Under the pieces are notes generated by a model. That model was not told the DNA's origin and made no database searches. It was given only the letters and a program-made list of their open reading frames with translations. A stretch of DNA of 64,000 nucleotides, from contig JBNKFV010000015.1 of NCBI GenBank assembly GCA_050289485.1, positions 310,001-374,000 of the forward strand, read 5' to 3'. Position numbers and translations under genes: made by a program. This document shows positions 1 to 8,498 of this stretch, in pieces (position 1 is the stretch's first letter; every line of letters begins with the position of its first letter). Origin of the DNA: JBNKFV01 sp050289485. GTDB taxonomy: Bacteria; Pseudomonadota; Gammaproteobacteria; Pseudomonadales; Cellvibrionaceae.

Positions 1-1
1 C

Positions 2-151
2 ACCAAAATGTTCAAGTTTGCCCCTGGCCCAACATTGGATGAAGTGGTGCGTGCAGTGAATGAAGTGGGCGCCGCGCCCGGTGACTTGATGGCCATTCTC
101 GAAGCCTTAAAACAGGCTGGCGCATTAAAAGCAGAACTGGTGGTGATCTAA
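2..151 (+). CDS. flgI: Flagellar P-ring protein FlgI, C-terminal fragment
   Basis: Only the last 49 codons are inside the window; the 5' part lies to the left. The peptide contains GPTLDEVVRAVNEVGAAPGD and ends in a run close to LEALKQAGALKAELVVI, the highly conserved C-terminus of FlgI. FlgI forms the periplasmic P ring that acts with the L ring as the bushing around the flagellar rod. The TAA stop is directly followed by the ATG of flgJ with no gap, which fits the usual flgH-flgI-flgJ-flgK-flgL operon order and suggests translational coupling. Confidence 0.93.
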   Translation, partial: TKMFKFAPGPTLDEVVRAVNEVGAAPGDLMAILEALKQAGALKAELVVI

Positions 152-1198
152 ATGTTAGATGGCAAAAATACTTCAAACATAGGCTTGCCCGCGTCAGTAT
201 CCACCACAACGTTACGTCAGCAATGGCAAGACAATTACAACGATCTTGCGAATCTCAACGAGATTAACCGTCTGGGTGATAAAGATGCTGATGCCGCGTT
301 ACGCAAAGTGGCGCAGCAGTTTGAGTCAATGTTTGTCAGTATGATGCTGAAAAATATGCGTTCGGCCAACGATGTGTTTGCCGACGAAGACAGTGGTCTA
401 AACAGCTTTGCCATGAAAATGCATCGTGACATGTACGACCAGCAGTTGGTGCTAAATATTTCCGAAGGCAAGGGTGTTGGGCTGGCTGAATCCTTCTATC
501 AACAGCTGAAGGGCAGTTATGGTCGTACGCTGGGTATTGACGCGCAAGAAGCGGTAAACCTGCCCACGGCTGTGAATCTGGTTGAACAATTGAAACAGCG
601 CTTGCTGAATACTGCACCACCGGTTGAGAGCTCAGCGCTGCAAACTGGCGGCACTGCCGCACCTGCTGAAACGGCTCCGGCAATAACGCCTGATTTTTCT
701 GACAAAGAAACGTTTATTAAAACGTTAATGCCCATTGCGGAAAATACGGCAAAAATGTTGGGTGTTGATGCCAAAGTGCTGCTGGCCCAAGCGGCACTGG
801 AAACCGGGTGGGGTAAATACCTGGTGAAAGATGCCGGTGGCAATAGCACTTATAACCTTTTTAATATTAAAGCTGATGATCGCTGGCAAGGTGATAGTGC
901 CAGTGTTGCTACCGTGGAGTATCGCGAAGGTGTGGCGCAGCGAGAGCGCGCCAGTTTTCGACAGTACCAGTCATTTGCCGAAAGCTTTGCTGACTATGCT
1001 AATTTTATTACCACCAACGAGCGTTATGCAGCAGCTGTTGAGCGAGCGGCCGATCCTCAAGCATATTTAGAGGCACTACAGAAAGCCGGTTATGCCACCG
1101 ACCCAGCCTATGCAGAGAAAATTGGTCGTATATTTTTTAACGAATTTTCTGATGACCTGGCGCTGGCTCAGCCCTTTTCACAGGAGCCTAAACCATGA
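152..1198 (+). CDS. flgJ: Peptidoglycan hydrolase / rod cap FlgJ
   Basis: A 348-residue, two-domain FlgJ. The N-terminal rod-binding domain (about residues 45-115, with AALRKVAQQFESMFVSMML and a C-terminal LAESFYQQL) caps the growing rod. A Pro/Ala-rich linker around 200-220 precedes a glucosaminidase domain (about 225-340) with the AALETGWGK motif, whose Glu is the expected catalytic residue, followed by NLFNIKADD. The enzyme opens the peptidoglycan so the rod can pass. The dual-domain form is usual in beta- and gammaproteobacteria. The gene starts right after flgI and overlaps flgK by 4 bp (ATGA), so it is part of the flgI-J-K-L transcription unit. Confidence 0.96.
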   Translation: MLDGKNTSNIGLPASVSTTTLRQQWQDNYNDLANLNEINRLGDKDADAALRKVAQQFESMFVSMMLKNMRSANDVFADEDSGLNSFAMKMHRDMYDQQLVLNISEGKGVGLAESFYQQLKGSYGRTLGIDAQEAVNLPTAVNLVEQLKQRLLNTAPPVESSALQTGGTAAPAETAPAITPDFSDKETFIKTLMPIAENTAKMLGVDAKVLLAQAALETGWGKYLVKDAGGNSTYNLFNIKADDRWQGDSASVATVEYREGVAQRERASFRQYQSFAESFADYANFITTNERYAAAVERAADPQAYLEALQKAGYATDPAYAEKIGRIFFNEFSDDLALAQPFSQEPKP

Positions 1199-3921
1199 GT
1201 ATTTTAGGTACTGCCATCTCTGGGCTTCAGGCTAGCCAAACTGCGTTATCCACGGCTGGGCATAATATTTCCAACGCTAATACAGAAGGCTACAGTCGTC
1301 AGCGTGTTGAATATGTGACCAATCCCTCCGAAACCTCTGGCGCAGGCTCCATTGGTACCGGGGTTAGCGTTTCGTCGATTGAGCGCATCGTTAATGAATT
1401 TTTGGTTAATCAGCTACGTTTGGATACCGCATCGTATAACGATTTTAATCAGTTTAATGATTTGATCGGCGGCATTGATTCCCTCTTGGCCGACGCCAGT
1501 ACCGGTATTGCCGACAGTTTGCAAAGTTTTTTTTCGTCATTACAAAATTCTGCCGACGACCCTTCGTCAACCCCTGCGCGTGATCTGGTACTCACAGAAG
1601 CACAAAATTTGGCACTGCGCTTTAATACCTTGTATGACCGCATGGATGAATTAACGACTACGGTTGGGCGTACTATTGAAGCTGTGATATCTCAAGTGAA
1701 TACACTGGCTGATTCGGTGGCAGAACTTAATCAGAGTATTTCTGAAAGCGTTGGCCGTGGAATTACTCCCAATGACTTGCTCGATGAACGTGAAGAGTTG
1801 CTCCGCCAAATGTCGGAGCTAGTGTCTATCCAGGTGGCAGAGCAAGATGGCGGGGCGGTGAATGTTCTGATCGGTAAAGGCCAGCAGTTAGTAGTAGGCC
1901 GCAATGTTGCCACCATGGGGGTTAATAATGATGATGAAATTACCTTAGGTGGTGTAGCAGGTAATTTTGTTGTAACACAACAAATCAGCGGCGGCCAACT
2001 GGGTGGATTACTTCGTTTTAGTGAAGATGCACTAGAACCCTCGTTTAACCAGTTGGGCGTAGTTGCCCTGGCGATTGCTGATGAATTTAATCGTGTGCAA
2101 GCCCTTGGCCTCGATTTAAATGGCGAGTGGGGTGGTGATCTTTTTACTGATATCAATACCCAGGTTGCTATGAATAAACGCGTAGTCGCCAACAGTAATA
2201 ACAACGCGCCCAACGATCGCAATATTTCGTTGAGCATCGACGATGTCACGGCGATGACAAATAGCGACTACACGTTTGTTATTCAGCCTAATAGCCTTAA
2301 TTACGTGGTTACCCGTAAAAGTGATGACACCATTGTAAGACAGGGTACGTTGAACGGTTATTATCCTACCGAAATTTCTTTTGATGGCTTAACCCTGAAT
2401 CTGGAAAGTGGTTCATTTCAGGGGGGCGACCGTTTTGATATTTATCCATCGCGCTTTGCCTCGCAAGATATTGATGTATCGTTACAGGATGCCGACGGCT
2501 TGGCATTCGCCGGGCCTATTCGCACGCTGTCGTCGTCGGGTAATACAGGCAACGGTAACATCATGCAGGGCGAAGTCTTGTCAACCGTCGATACCGACGG
2601 CAACTTGTTGCCGGCTTTTGCCAATAAAGGCACGCTGTCGCCACCTCTAATTATTGTATTTACGTCGCCCACTACCTACGACGTACTGGATAACAGTGAC
2701 CCCAGTAACCCGGTCGATCTTGATCCACCTATGCGAGATCAAACTTATATACCCGGTGTTACGAACTATCTGTTTACTGAAGACCCAGAGGAGCGCTTGG
2801 TTTCCAGTACCGGGGCTGCTATCGGATTACCCGAAGGCAGCATCGCTTCTACGGTTTTGCCAACAGACCCTGCCGTTGCCAACGGTTATCCGGGTGAGCT
2901 CATGCGCTTTACTCTGACCGACCCCACCACGGGTGCGGTAACCACCAAGCAAATTAGCACAGTGTATAACGCCAGTGCGGCAGAAACGGCAGCGCGTTTA
3001 AATGCAGTTGCGGGTGTATCGGCCAATGCATACACCACCGCAAGTATTACCGACGTTAATATTGCGAGCTTCGGTGTGCCGTTGCAGGTTACCGTTAACG
3101 GGCAAAACTTGCTTGAATACGATGCAGGTGTGTTGGTGAGTAGTGTTCCCGACCCCAGCATTGATGAAGAGGCCTTCAATGATTATCTCGCGGAGCAGAT
3201 CAACAGTAATTCCACGTTGTCGGCGCAAGGCATTAGCGCGGTAAGCGCTGTTAACCCCGTTACTGGCCATCCAGAAGTTAGATTGGTCGCCAGTAGTGGG
3301 GTGAACCTTGATATCCGGCTTGAGGCAGCTGCGGGCGACACCCTATCGGTTAATGATGGCGAGAACAGTAACGTGCGTTTAACCGGTGTGGGGGCTGGGC
3401 AGCAGAGTGCAGTGACCGTGGGCGGCCATATCGACGTTACCTTGTCGGAAGGTGTGGCGATGTCGACCTTGCCTACCGGCAGCCAATTGTTTGGCGATAG
3501 TACCGCAGCTGATTTTGCCAAATCCACCTACACCGGCTACCAGGTAAGTTTACTGGGTGCTCCCGATGCGGGTGATACCTTTACCGTAGAATTTAATAAA
3601 GATGCAAGTACCGATAACCGTAATGCACTGGCCATGGTGGAATTGGAAACTGCCGATGTTATTGGCGGCAAGCGCACCTTTTCAGAGGCCTATGGCCAGT
3701 TGGTTGAGCGAGTGGGTACACAAAGCAGCCTCGCAGAAACCAACACTAATATCAGTGAAAGCCTGCTGGCAACCTCGCAAGCAAACCGTGACTCGGTGTC
3801 GGGGGTAAACCTTGACGAAGAGGCCGCCAACCTGATTCGTTTTGAGCAGGCATACAATGCTAATGCGCAGGTGATCAGTGTGGCACGGGATTTGTTTGAT
3901 ACTTTGCTCAACGCTTTGTAA
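1195..3921 (+). CDS. flgK: Flagellar hook-associated protein 1 FlgK (extra long)
   Basis: 908 residues, well above the 547 of E. coli FlgK. The N-terminal D0/D1 region has SALSTAGHNISNANTEGYSR, diagnostic of the hook/HAP family, and the C-terminus has the matching helix with EEAANLIRFEQAYNANAQV. FlgK forms the first hook-filament junction ring. The extra length lies in the middle (about residues 310-800), rich in Thr, Asp and Ser, which corresponds to the surface-exposed domains. The start overlaps the flgJ stop (ATGA). A gap of about 40 bp leads to flgL. Confidence 0.95.
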   Translation: MSILGTAISGLQASQTALSTAGHNISNANTEGYSRQRVEYVTNPSETSGAGSIGTGVSVSSIERIVNEFLVNQLRLDTASYNDFNQFNDLIGGIDSLLADASTGIADSLQSFFSSLQNSADDPSSTPARDLVLTEAQNLALRFNTLYDRMDELTTTVGRTIEAVISQVNTLADSVAELNQSISESVGRGITPNDLLDEREELLRQMSELVSIQVAEQDGGAVNVLIGKGQQLVVGRNVATMGVNNDDEITLGGVAGNFVVTQQISGGQLGGLLRFSEDALEPSFNQLGVVALAIADEFNRVQALGLDLNGEWGGDLFTDINTQVAMNKRVVANSNNNAPNDRNISLSIDDVTAMTNSDYTFVIQPNSLNYVVTRKSDDTIVRQGTLNGYYPTEISFDGLTLNLESGSFQGGDRFDIYPSRFASQDIDVSLQDADGLAFAGPIRTLSSSGNTGNGNIMQGEVLSTVDTDGNLLPAFANKGTLSPPLIIVFTSPTTYDVLDNSDPSNPVDLDPPMRDQTYIPGVTNYLFTEDPEERLVSSTGAAIGLPEGSIASTVLPTDPAVANGYPGELMRFTLTDPTTGAVTTKQISTVYNASAAETAARLNAVAGVSANAYTTASITDVNIASFGVPLQVTVNGQNLLEYDAGVLVSSVPDPSIDEEAFNDYLAEQINSNSTLSAQGISAVSAVNPVTGHPEVRLVASSGVNLDIRLEAAAGDTLSVNDGENSNVRLTGVGAGQQSAVTVGGHIDVTLSEGVAMSTLPTGSQLFGDSTAADFAKSTYTGYQVSLLGAPDAGDTFTVEFNKDASTDNRNALAMVELETADVIGGKRTFSEAYGQLVERVGTQSSLAETNTNISESLLATSQANRDSVSGVNLDEEAANLIRFEQAYNANAQVISVARDLFDTLLNAL

Positions 3922-3960
3922 TGGCAATATCTTGCCGCTGGTAAATTGACGGGTGTTACT

Positions 3961-5562
3961 ATGCGTATCTCAACGCTTCAAATTTATAGCATTGCCGACG
4001 TAGGCATTGCCGACGCGCAAAGTGCGATTACCAAAACGCAAGAGCAGTTGTCGACAGGTAAGCGTATTTTAACCCCCGCTGATGATCCCGTGGGTGCCAC
4101 CACGGTTCTGCAAATCAGTCAGGAATTGGCACGCATAGAGCAGTACCAAAAGAACATTGATATCGCTGAAAATACTTTAGGGCTAGAAGAAGAAACCCTC
4201 AACAGTATCACCGAATTAATTTTTCGCTTGGAAGAACTGGCGACCGCTGCTGGCAACACCGCTACCCTGAGTGAAGATGAGTATCAAACACTGGCTGCCG
4301 AGGCAGATGCCCGTTTGAAGCAATTGTTGGAACTGAGCAACACGCAAAATGCGTCTGGGCAGTATATTTTTTCTGGGTTTCAAGGCGAAACCCAGCCGTT
4401 TGTGGATACGGGTGGTAGTGGGTTTGTTTACAACGGCGATGAAGGCCAGATGTCGATCAAGCTTTCCAAGAGTACGTCGGTTGCGGTTACCGATTCCGGT
4501 AAGCGCTTGTTTGTAGATATTCCCAGTGCCCAGAAGACAATTGCCACCGCAACCAATCCCAATAATGTGACAGCGCCAGAGGTAAAGATTACGTTAGGCC
4601 GGGTAGTTGACCAGGATACGTTTGATGACTTTTATCCAGGCGATATGGTTATTACCTTTAATGACCCCAGTGCAACTAGCCCGCCGGGGTTGAATTTTAC
4701 GGTAACTGAAAAAAATACCGGCAAGGTGGTTGTTGCCAACCAAGGCTACCAGCCTGGCGAATACGTAACCGTTAATGGTGTAGAGTTTTCTATTAATGGT
4801 GTGCCATCTTCGGGTACGGCTGCGGTGCCAGCAAACATTGCTTTTGGTAGTGGCGCTGGGCAAAATTTTGCCGGTAATGAAACCGGTGAAACGCTTACCT
4901 TGCGTGTAGGTGGCGTCACTGAAACTCTAACCATCGGCAGTAATGTAACCAGTAATGCCGATCTTGTGACAGAGCTAACATCCGGCACTAACGCTGCATT
5001 GCTAGCAAATCTGGGGGTTACGGTTGATAACACCGTTGTGCCGCCACAATTTACCATGCCGGCCGGTGTCAATTTTACCGTGGATCCCTTGGGTACCAGT
5101 GGCAGCAATATTATGGCAGCGTTGGGGCTTGTCGGCAGTACGGTATCTACCAACGGTGTGCGTGCTGTTCCTGGTGATCAATACTATATCGAATCGACCG
5201 ATAAACAGGGCCTGTTAACCACAGTGCAGCGCTTTGTCGACGCGCTTAAGCAAGTTGATGGTTCACAGGAAAGCAAAGATCAGGTGGCCGCAGTGGTTGC
5301 CGATACACTCAATAATTTAAATAGTTCGCTTACTTCAATCCAGGGTGTGGTCAGTGAGATTGGTGCGCGCCTGAATACATTGGAAAGTGTACGAGATTTG
5401 CAGTCGGATTCGAAGTTGCTGAATCAGGAAGTTCTGTCTGATATTCAAGATCTCGATTTTGCCGAGGCATCTACGCGCCTGTCGTTGTCGCAGATGGTGC
5501 TCAGTGCTGCGCAGCAAAGTTTTGTTAATGTCAGTGGGCTCACGCTGTTTAATTTTCTGTAA
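3961..5562 (+). CDS. flgL: Flagellar hook-associated protein 3 FlgL (extra long)
   Basis: The start is set at the ATG giving MRISTLQIYS, the usual FlgL N-terminus; a TTG 15 bp upstream is in frame but gives a non-homologous extension. 533 residues versus about 317 in E. coli. N-terminal helices carry QEQLSTGKRILTPADDPVGA, the flagellin-like D0/D1 signature, and the C-terminus has ALKQVDGSQESKDQVA and a flagellin-like terminal helix. FlgL is the second hook-filament junction protein. As in flgK, the extra sequence is a Thr/Val/Gly-rich insertion (about 180-400) in the outward-facing part. Last gene of the flg operon here; the next gene is convergent. Confidence 0.94.
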   Translation: MRISTLQIYSIADVGIADAQSAITKTQEQLSTGKRILTPADDPVGATTVLQISQELARIEQYQKNIDIAENTLGLEEETLNSITELIFRLEELATAAGNTATLSEDEYQTLAAEADARLKQLLELSNTQNASGQYIFSGFQGETQPFVDTGGSGFVYNGDEGQMSIKLSKSTSVAVTDSGKRLFVDIPSAQKTIATATNPNNVTAPEVKITLGRVVDQDTFDDFYPGDMVITFNDPSATSPPGLNFTVTEKNTGKVVVANQGYQPGEYVTVNGVEFSINGVPSSGTAAVPANIAFGSGAGQNFAGNETGETLTLRVGGVTETLTIGSNVTSNADLVTELTSGTNAALLANLGVTVDNTVVPPQFTMPAGVNFTVDPLGTSGSNIMAALGLVGSTVSTNGVRAVPGDQYYIESTDKQGLLTTVQRFVDALKQVDGSQESKDQVAAVVADTLNNLNSSLTSIQGVVSEIGARLNTLESVRDLQSDSKLLNQEVLSDIQDLDFAEASTRLSLSQMVLSAAQQSFVNVSGLTLFNFL

Positions 5563-5593
5563 ATTAAAAGCCTACAGATTTGTTCTATCTGTG

Positions 5594-5926
5594 TTAACGG
5601 TGAGCTTGGTACGACTTTACTGCTTTTTTGTGCGTGTTTGAGGCCTTGATCTCTTTCATGTTTTGCTGGTGTGTCTGTTCTGCTATTTGATGAACTTGCG
5701 ATTGTATCTGTTTTATCTGGCTAAATAGATCGGCTATTGCCGCCTTGCTTTCATTCGGTAGTATTTGCGCATCAATGGGGCCATTTATCTGGCTTAGCAA
5801 CGTATCTCTCTCTTTCATCAGTGCTTCCATGTTTTGCCATTCCTGATGCTCAGCCAGGGTTAGCATTTGTTTACTCATGTCGAGTGCTTTTTTTAAAATG
5901 TGTTGTGCTTCTTGTGAAGTTTCCAT
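5594..5926 (-). CDS. Small helical protein, FliT-like flagellar chaperone candidate
   Basis: A 110-residue, wholly helical, charged protein (KKALDMSKQMLTLAEHQEW near the N-terminus, then MEALMKERDTLLSQI). Size, helix pattern and the 'EWQ-x-M-E-x-L-x-x-x-R-D-x-L' arrangement resemble FliT/FlgN-type export chaperones, which have very low sequence conservation. It lies antisense between flgL and the first flagellin gene. The motif GGGGT 10-14 bp before its ATG would be the ribosome-binding site. A second FliT-like gene is at 30898. The family assignment is inference from size, composition and context. Confidence 0.6.
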   Translation of the reverse strand: METSQEAQHILKKALDMSKQMLTLAEHQEWQNMEALMKERDTLLSQINGPIDAQILPNESKAAIADLFSQIKQIQSQVHQIAEQTHQQNMKEIKASNTHKKAVKSYQAHR

Positions 5927-5931
5927 TGTTA

Positions 5932-6030
5932 CTACCCCATCTGTTTGTCAGCAAAAATTTTAGCATGCTCACTCAGTAATTGCTGATTATTTTGTCGCAG
6001 TTGATCGTCCTTGGTTTGCCGCTTTTGCAT
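5932..6030 (-). CDS. Possible 32-residue upstream reading frame
   Basis: A short frame beginning at an ATG, very rich in Gln, Lys and Asp (MQKRQTKDDQLRQNNQQLLS), ending 5 bp before the start of the FliT-like gene. Its last codons contain the GGGG that would serve as ribosome-binding site of that gene, so translation of the two could be coupled. I see no good ribosome-binding site for the short frame itself and recognise no family. It may be a leader peptide, a small helical protein, or chance. Confidence 0.22.
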   Translation of the reverse strand: MQKRQTKDDQLRQNNQQLLSEHAKIFADKQMG

Positions 6031-6148
6031 GGTTAAGCGGAATGCTTTTGCCGTTTTGTTGCCGCCTTTCTTTTAGGTGAAAAAATATTTTTGGTTGTAA
6101 ATGCTAAAAAAATCAATAAATACAAGGGGTTAAAAATTTTTTAAACAT

Positions 6149-6163
6149 TGGCATAACCGTTGC
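6149..6163 (+). promoter_or_regulatory. Sigma-54 promoter of flagellin gene 1
   Basis: TGGCAT-AACCG-TTGC matches the RpoN -24/-12 consensus TGGCAC-N5-TTGC at all but one position with exact spacing. Predicted start near 6175 leaves an untranslated leader of about 165 bases to the flagellin ATG at 6341. About 30 bp upstream, AATCAATAAATAC (6111-6123) is one base off the IHF consensus. The gene-less stretch 6031-6340 is otherwise AT-rich with no coding signal; FleQ or FleR would be the expected activator. Confidence 0.82.
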
Positions 6164-6340
6164 GTTAGAGCTTTCAGTGAATGCTCTTTTGCAAGCAGTG
6201 CTCATCAATACAGATGTCATTGTTTGTATGCCGCTAAACAAAGGTAAAGAGCAAACGTTTTTGGTTTTCTCTTGCGTGGTGTTACCGGTTTTACGCGTAA
6301 AGAGAGCATTAGAGCTTATTGCGTAATTAGGAGAATAGTT

Positions 6341-8086
6341 ATGCCATTGGTCATTAATACAAACGTGGCAGCGTTAAATGCTCAGCGTCAGTTGGTACGC
6401 TCTGGTGGTGATATGAGCGAAGCGATGGAGCGTTTGGCATCCGGTAAACGAGTCAACACCGCTGCGGATGATGCTGCGGGCCTGGCTATCTCCAACCGAA
6501 TGACATCGCAAATTCGCGGTTTGAATCAAGCTGTGCGAAACGCTAACGACGGTATTTCGCTAATACAAACTGCCGAAGGTGCGTTAGACGAAACCACGAA
6601 TATTTTGCAGCGTATGCGGGAATTGGCGATTCAGTCAGCTAACGGTATCTATTCTGACGTTGACCGCTCAACGCTGGATGCCGAAGTGCAACAACTAAAA
6701 ATGGAGCTGGATCGTATCTCTGAAACAACCACCTTTAACGGCCAGCCATTGTTGGATGGCAGTTTGGGCGATGTGGCTTTACAGGTTGGGTCTGAGGCTT
6801 ACGAGACTATTAGTTTCAGTATTACTGCCATGAATACCGATACCTTAGGTGGTGCTCCCGCCGGTGATATTGTGACCGGGCCAATGAGCTTGGCAAATAT
6901 CTCGCAGATCGCGCTGGGTGATATCCAAATTAATGGGCAAGATATTGGCGGCTTTACCAACGGCGCTATCACCAATATTTATGACGGTAATGTATCCACT
7001 GGTTCGCTGGATGATATTCTTGCCCAGGTTAATGCCAATGTTGCCAACGTCGAGGCAGATGCATTTGTTGAAATGACTGCATCCACTGATGGTACGGGGA
7101 TCATTCGCGGTGCCAATGTATTGCAACTGACGGTCGATTCCCGCAATGGTACGCAGCAGGTGTATGAAATTACCGATACGGGTTCTATTGAAGAGCTGGC
7201 AGAGAAGATTTCGGCTGTAACGGGTGGTGTGATCGACGCGGTTGTGAATGCAGATGGCCGCTTGCAAATTACCTCGGATGATGCCGCGCAAATTACGTTT
7301 GGTGGTACCGCGGGCTTAGGGTCGGCTACGGGCTTTACGGATACGAGTTCAGCGGAGGCGAGCCTTTCCCTGAAAGCCTCAGACAGTAATGGCATTACCA
7401 TCGATGTATCGTCAACATTAACGTTAGCGCAGCGTAGTATTTTCCAATTGGACGAACGCACAGCGCCAGGCGATATTCTTGGTGACAACCGCGCTAGTGG
7501 TGGTGCTCTCGCCGAAGGGGATGTGGTTATTAACGGCGTTACCATTGGCGCCGCCACAGCGGCAACAGCAGCGGCAAAGGTTGTTGCTATCAACCGTTTG
7601 GCAGACTTAACTGGCGTTGTGGCGCAAGTGACAACCGGTGTGACGGGGGGGACTACATCGATTCAGTTGAACTCGATTGATGGCACTGAAGTAACGGTTG
7701 AATACAGCGGTAATGGTTCGGCGGCTACCTTAGGTATTTTAGAGACCAATATTTCAGTGAGTGCCGGCGCTACGGTTGCCAATATTGAAATTGGTACCGT
7801 CGATGGGGCTCAGGAAGCGTTGAACGTGATCGATAACGCCCTCGAAACCATTAACTCCATCCGTTCAGAAATGGGTGCAGTCAATAATCGCCTGGAATTC
7901 ACCATCAACAACCTGATGAACGTGGTTGAAAATACGGAAGCATCGCGCTCACGGATTATGGATGCCGACTTCGCTGCCGAAACGGCCAACTTGTCTCGTG
8001 CGCAGGTATTACAGCAGGCTTCGCAAGCCATGCTGGCGCAGGCCAATGCTCAGCCACAGCAGGTACTGCAACTGCTTAATAACTAA
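6341..8086 (+). CDS. fliC: Flagellin 1
   Basis: Start at the ATG giving MPLVINTNVAALNAQRQL, preceded by TAGGAGAA; an in-frame GTG further upstream gives a non-flagellin extension. 581 residues. The D0/D1 N-terminus (about 1-170, with RLASGKRVNTAADDAAGLAI and ANDGISLIQTAEGALDE) and the C-terminal coil (about 490-581, with SRIMDADFAAETANLSRAQV) are canonical. The middle of some 300 residues is Thr/Ala/Gly-rich, surface-exposed and likely glycosylated by the nonulosonate pathway downstream. Paralogue of the next gene, but under a sigma-54 promoter instead of sigma-28. A G7 run sits in codons near 7645. Confidence 0.96.
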   Translation: MPLVINTNVAALNAQRQLVRSGGDMSEAMERLASGKRVNTAADDAAGLAISNRMTSQIRGLNQAVRNANDGISLIQTAEGALDETTNILQRMRELAIQSANGIYSDVDRSTLDAEVQQLKMELDRISETTTFNGQPLLDGSLGDVALQVGSEAYETISFSITAMNTDTLGGAPAGDIVTGPMSLANISQIALGDIQINGQDIGGFTNGAITNIYDGNVSTGSLDDILAQVNANVANVEADAFVEMTASTDGTGIIRGANVLQLTVDSRNGTQQVYEITDTGSIEELAEKISAVTGGVIDAVVNADGRLQITSDDAAQITFGGTAGLGSATGFTDTSSAEASLSLKASDSNGITIDVSSTLTLAQRSIFQLDERTAPGDILGDNRASGGALAEGDVVINGVTIGAATAATAAAKVVAINRLADLTGVVAQVTTGVTGGTTSIQLNSIDGTEVTVEYSGNGSAATLGILETNISVSAGATVANIEIGTVDGAQEALNVIDNALETINSIRSEMGAVNNRLEFTINNLMNVVENTEASRSRIMDADFAAETANLSRAQVLQQASQAMLAQANAQPQQVLQLLNN

Positions 8087-8100
8087 GCCCTGCCGGCTGA

Positions 8101-8136
8101 AACCTTGCTTTGGTATTTGCCAAAGCAGGGTTTTCC
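8101..8136 (+). terminator. Rho-independent terminator after flagellin 1
   Basis: 13-bp stem AACCTTGCTTTGG / CCAAAGCAGGGTT (one G-U pair) with a 6-base loop, followed by TT. It lies 15 bp after the flagellin 1 stop and separates the two flagellin transcripts. Confidence 0.75.
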
Positions 8137-8358
8137 ACAGGGAATCTCGATTTTTCTAATGCTAAAGTATGTTAATTGAGGTCATTTAAATACTCAAAAC
8201 TCATTCGGCAGTTTGGCAGTCAACCCATAAAATAATGCATATAATTATTTGGAATAAAAAATAATATTTTATTCGTTTTATTTTATCTCATTGATTTTAA
8301 AGTAATAAATTCCCTAGTCGCGACCTTCTTCGTGCCTTTCCTCCTTTCTCATTGCGCC

Positions 8359-8385
8359 TAAAGTTTTCTTTTGAAGCGTCGATAA
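8359..8385 (+). promoter_or_regulatory. Sigma-28 (FliA) promoter of flagellin gene 2
   Basis: TAAAGTTT-N11-GTCGATAA: a perfect FliA -35 box, the right 11-bp spacing, and a -10 box with one change from GCCGATAA. Predicted start near 8393, about 105 bp before the flagellin 2 ATG. The gene-less stretch 8137-8498 holds this promoter and, at 8220-8310, a strongly AT-rich tract that could act as an upstream element; no other feature seen. Confidence 0.9.
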
Positions 8386-8498
8386 CCTAGTCAGAAGTTC
8401 TTGAACTGGGAAAAACAATCTCTCAGCTGGCTTCATAAGACCTTAATGGGCTGGTCTGACGACTGGCGTTAGCAACAACCAATGGTAGGAGGCTTACA

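Noticed and set aside
6979..7593. 204-codon leftward frame inside flagellin 1
   Set aside because: Mirror of the Ala/Thr/Gly-rich flagellin middle; long opposite frames are a side effect of that codon use.
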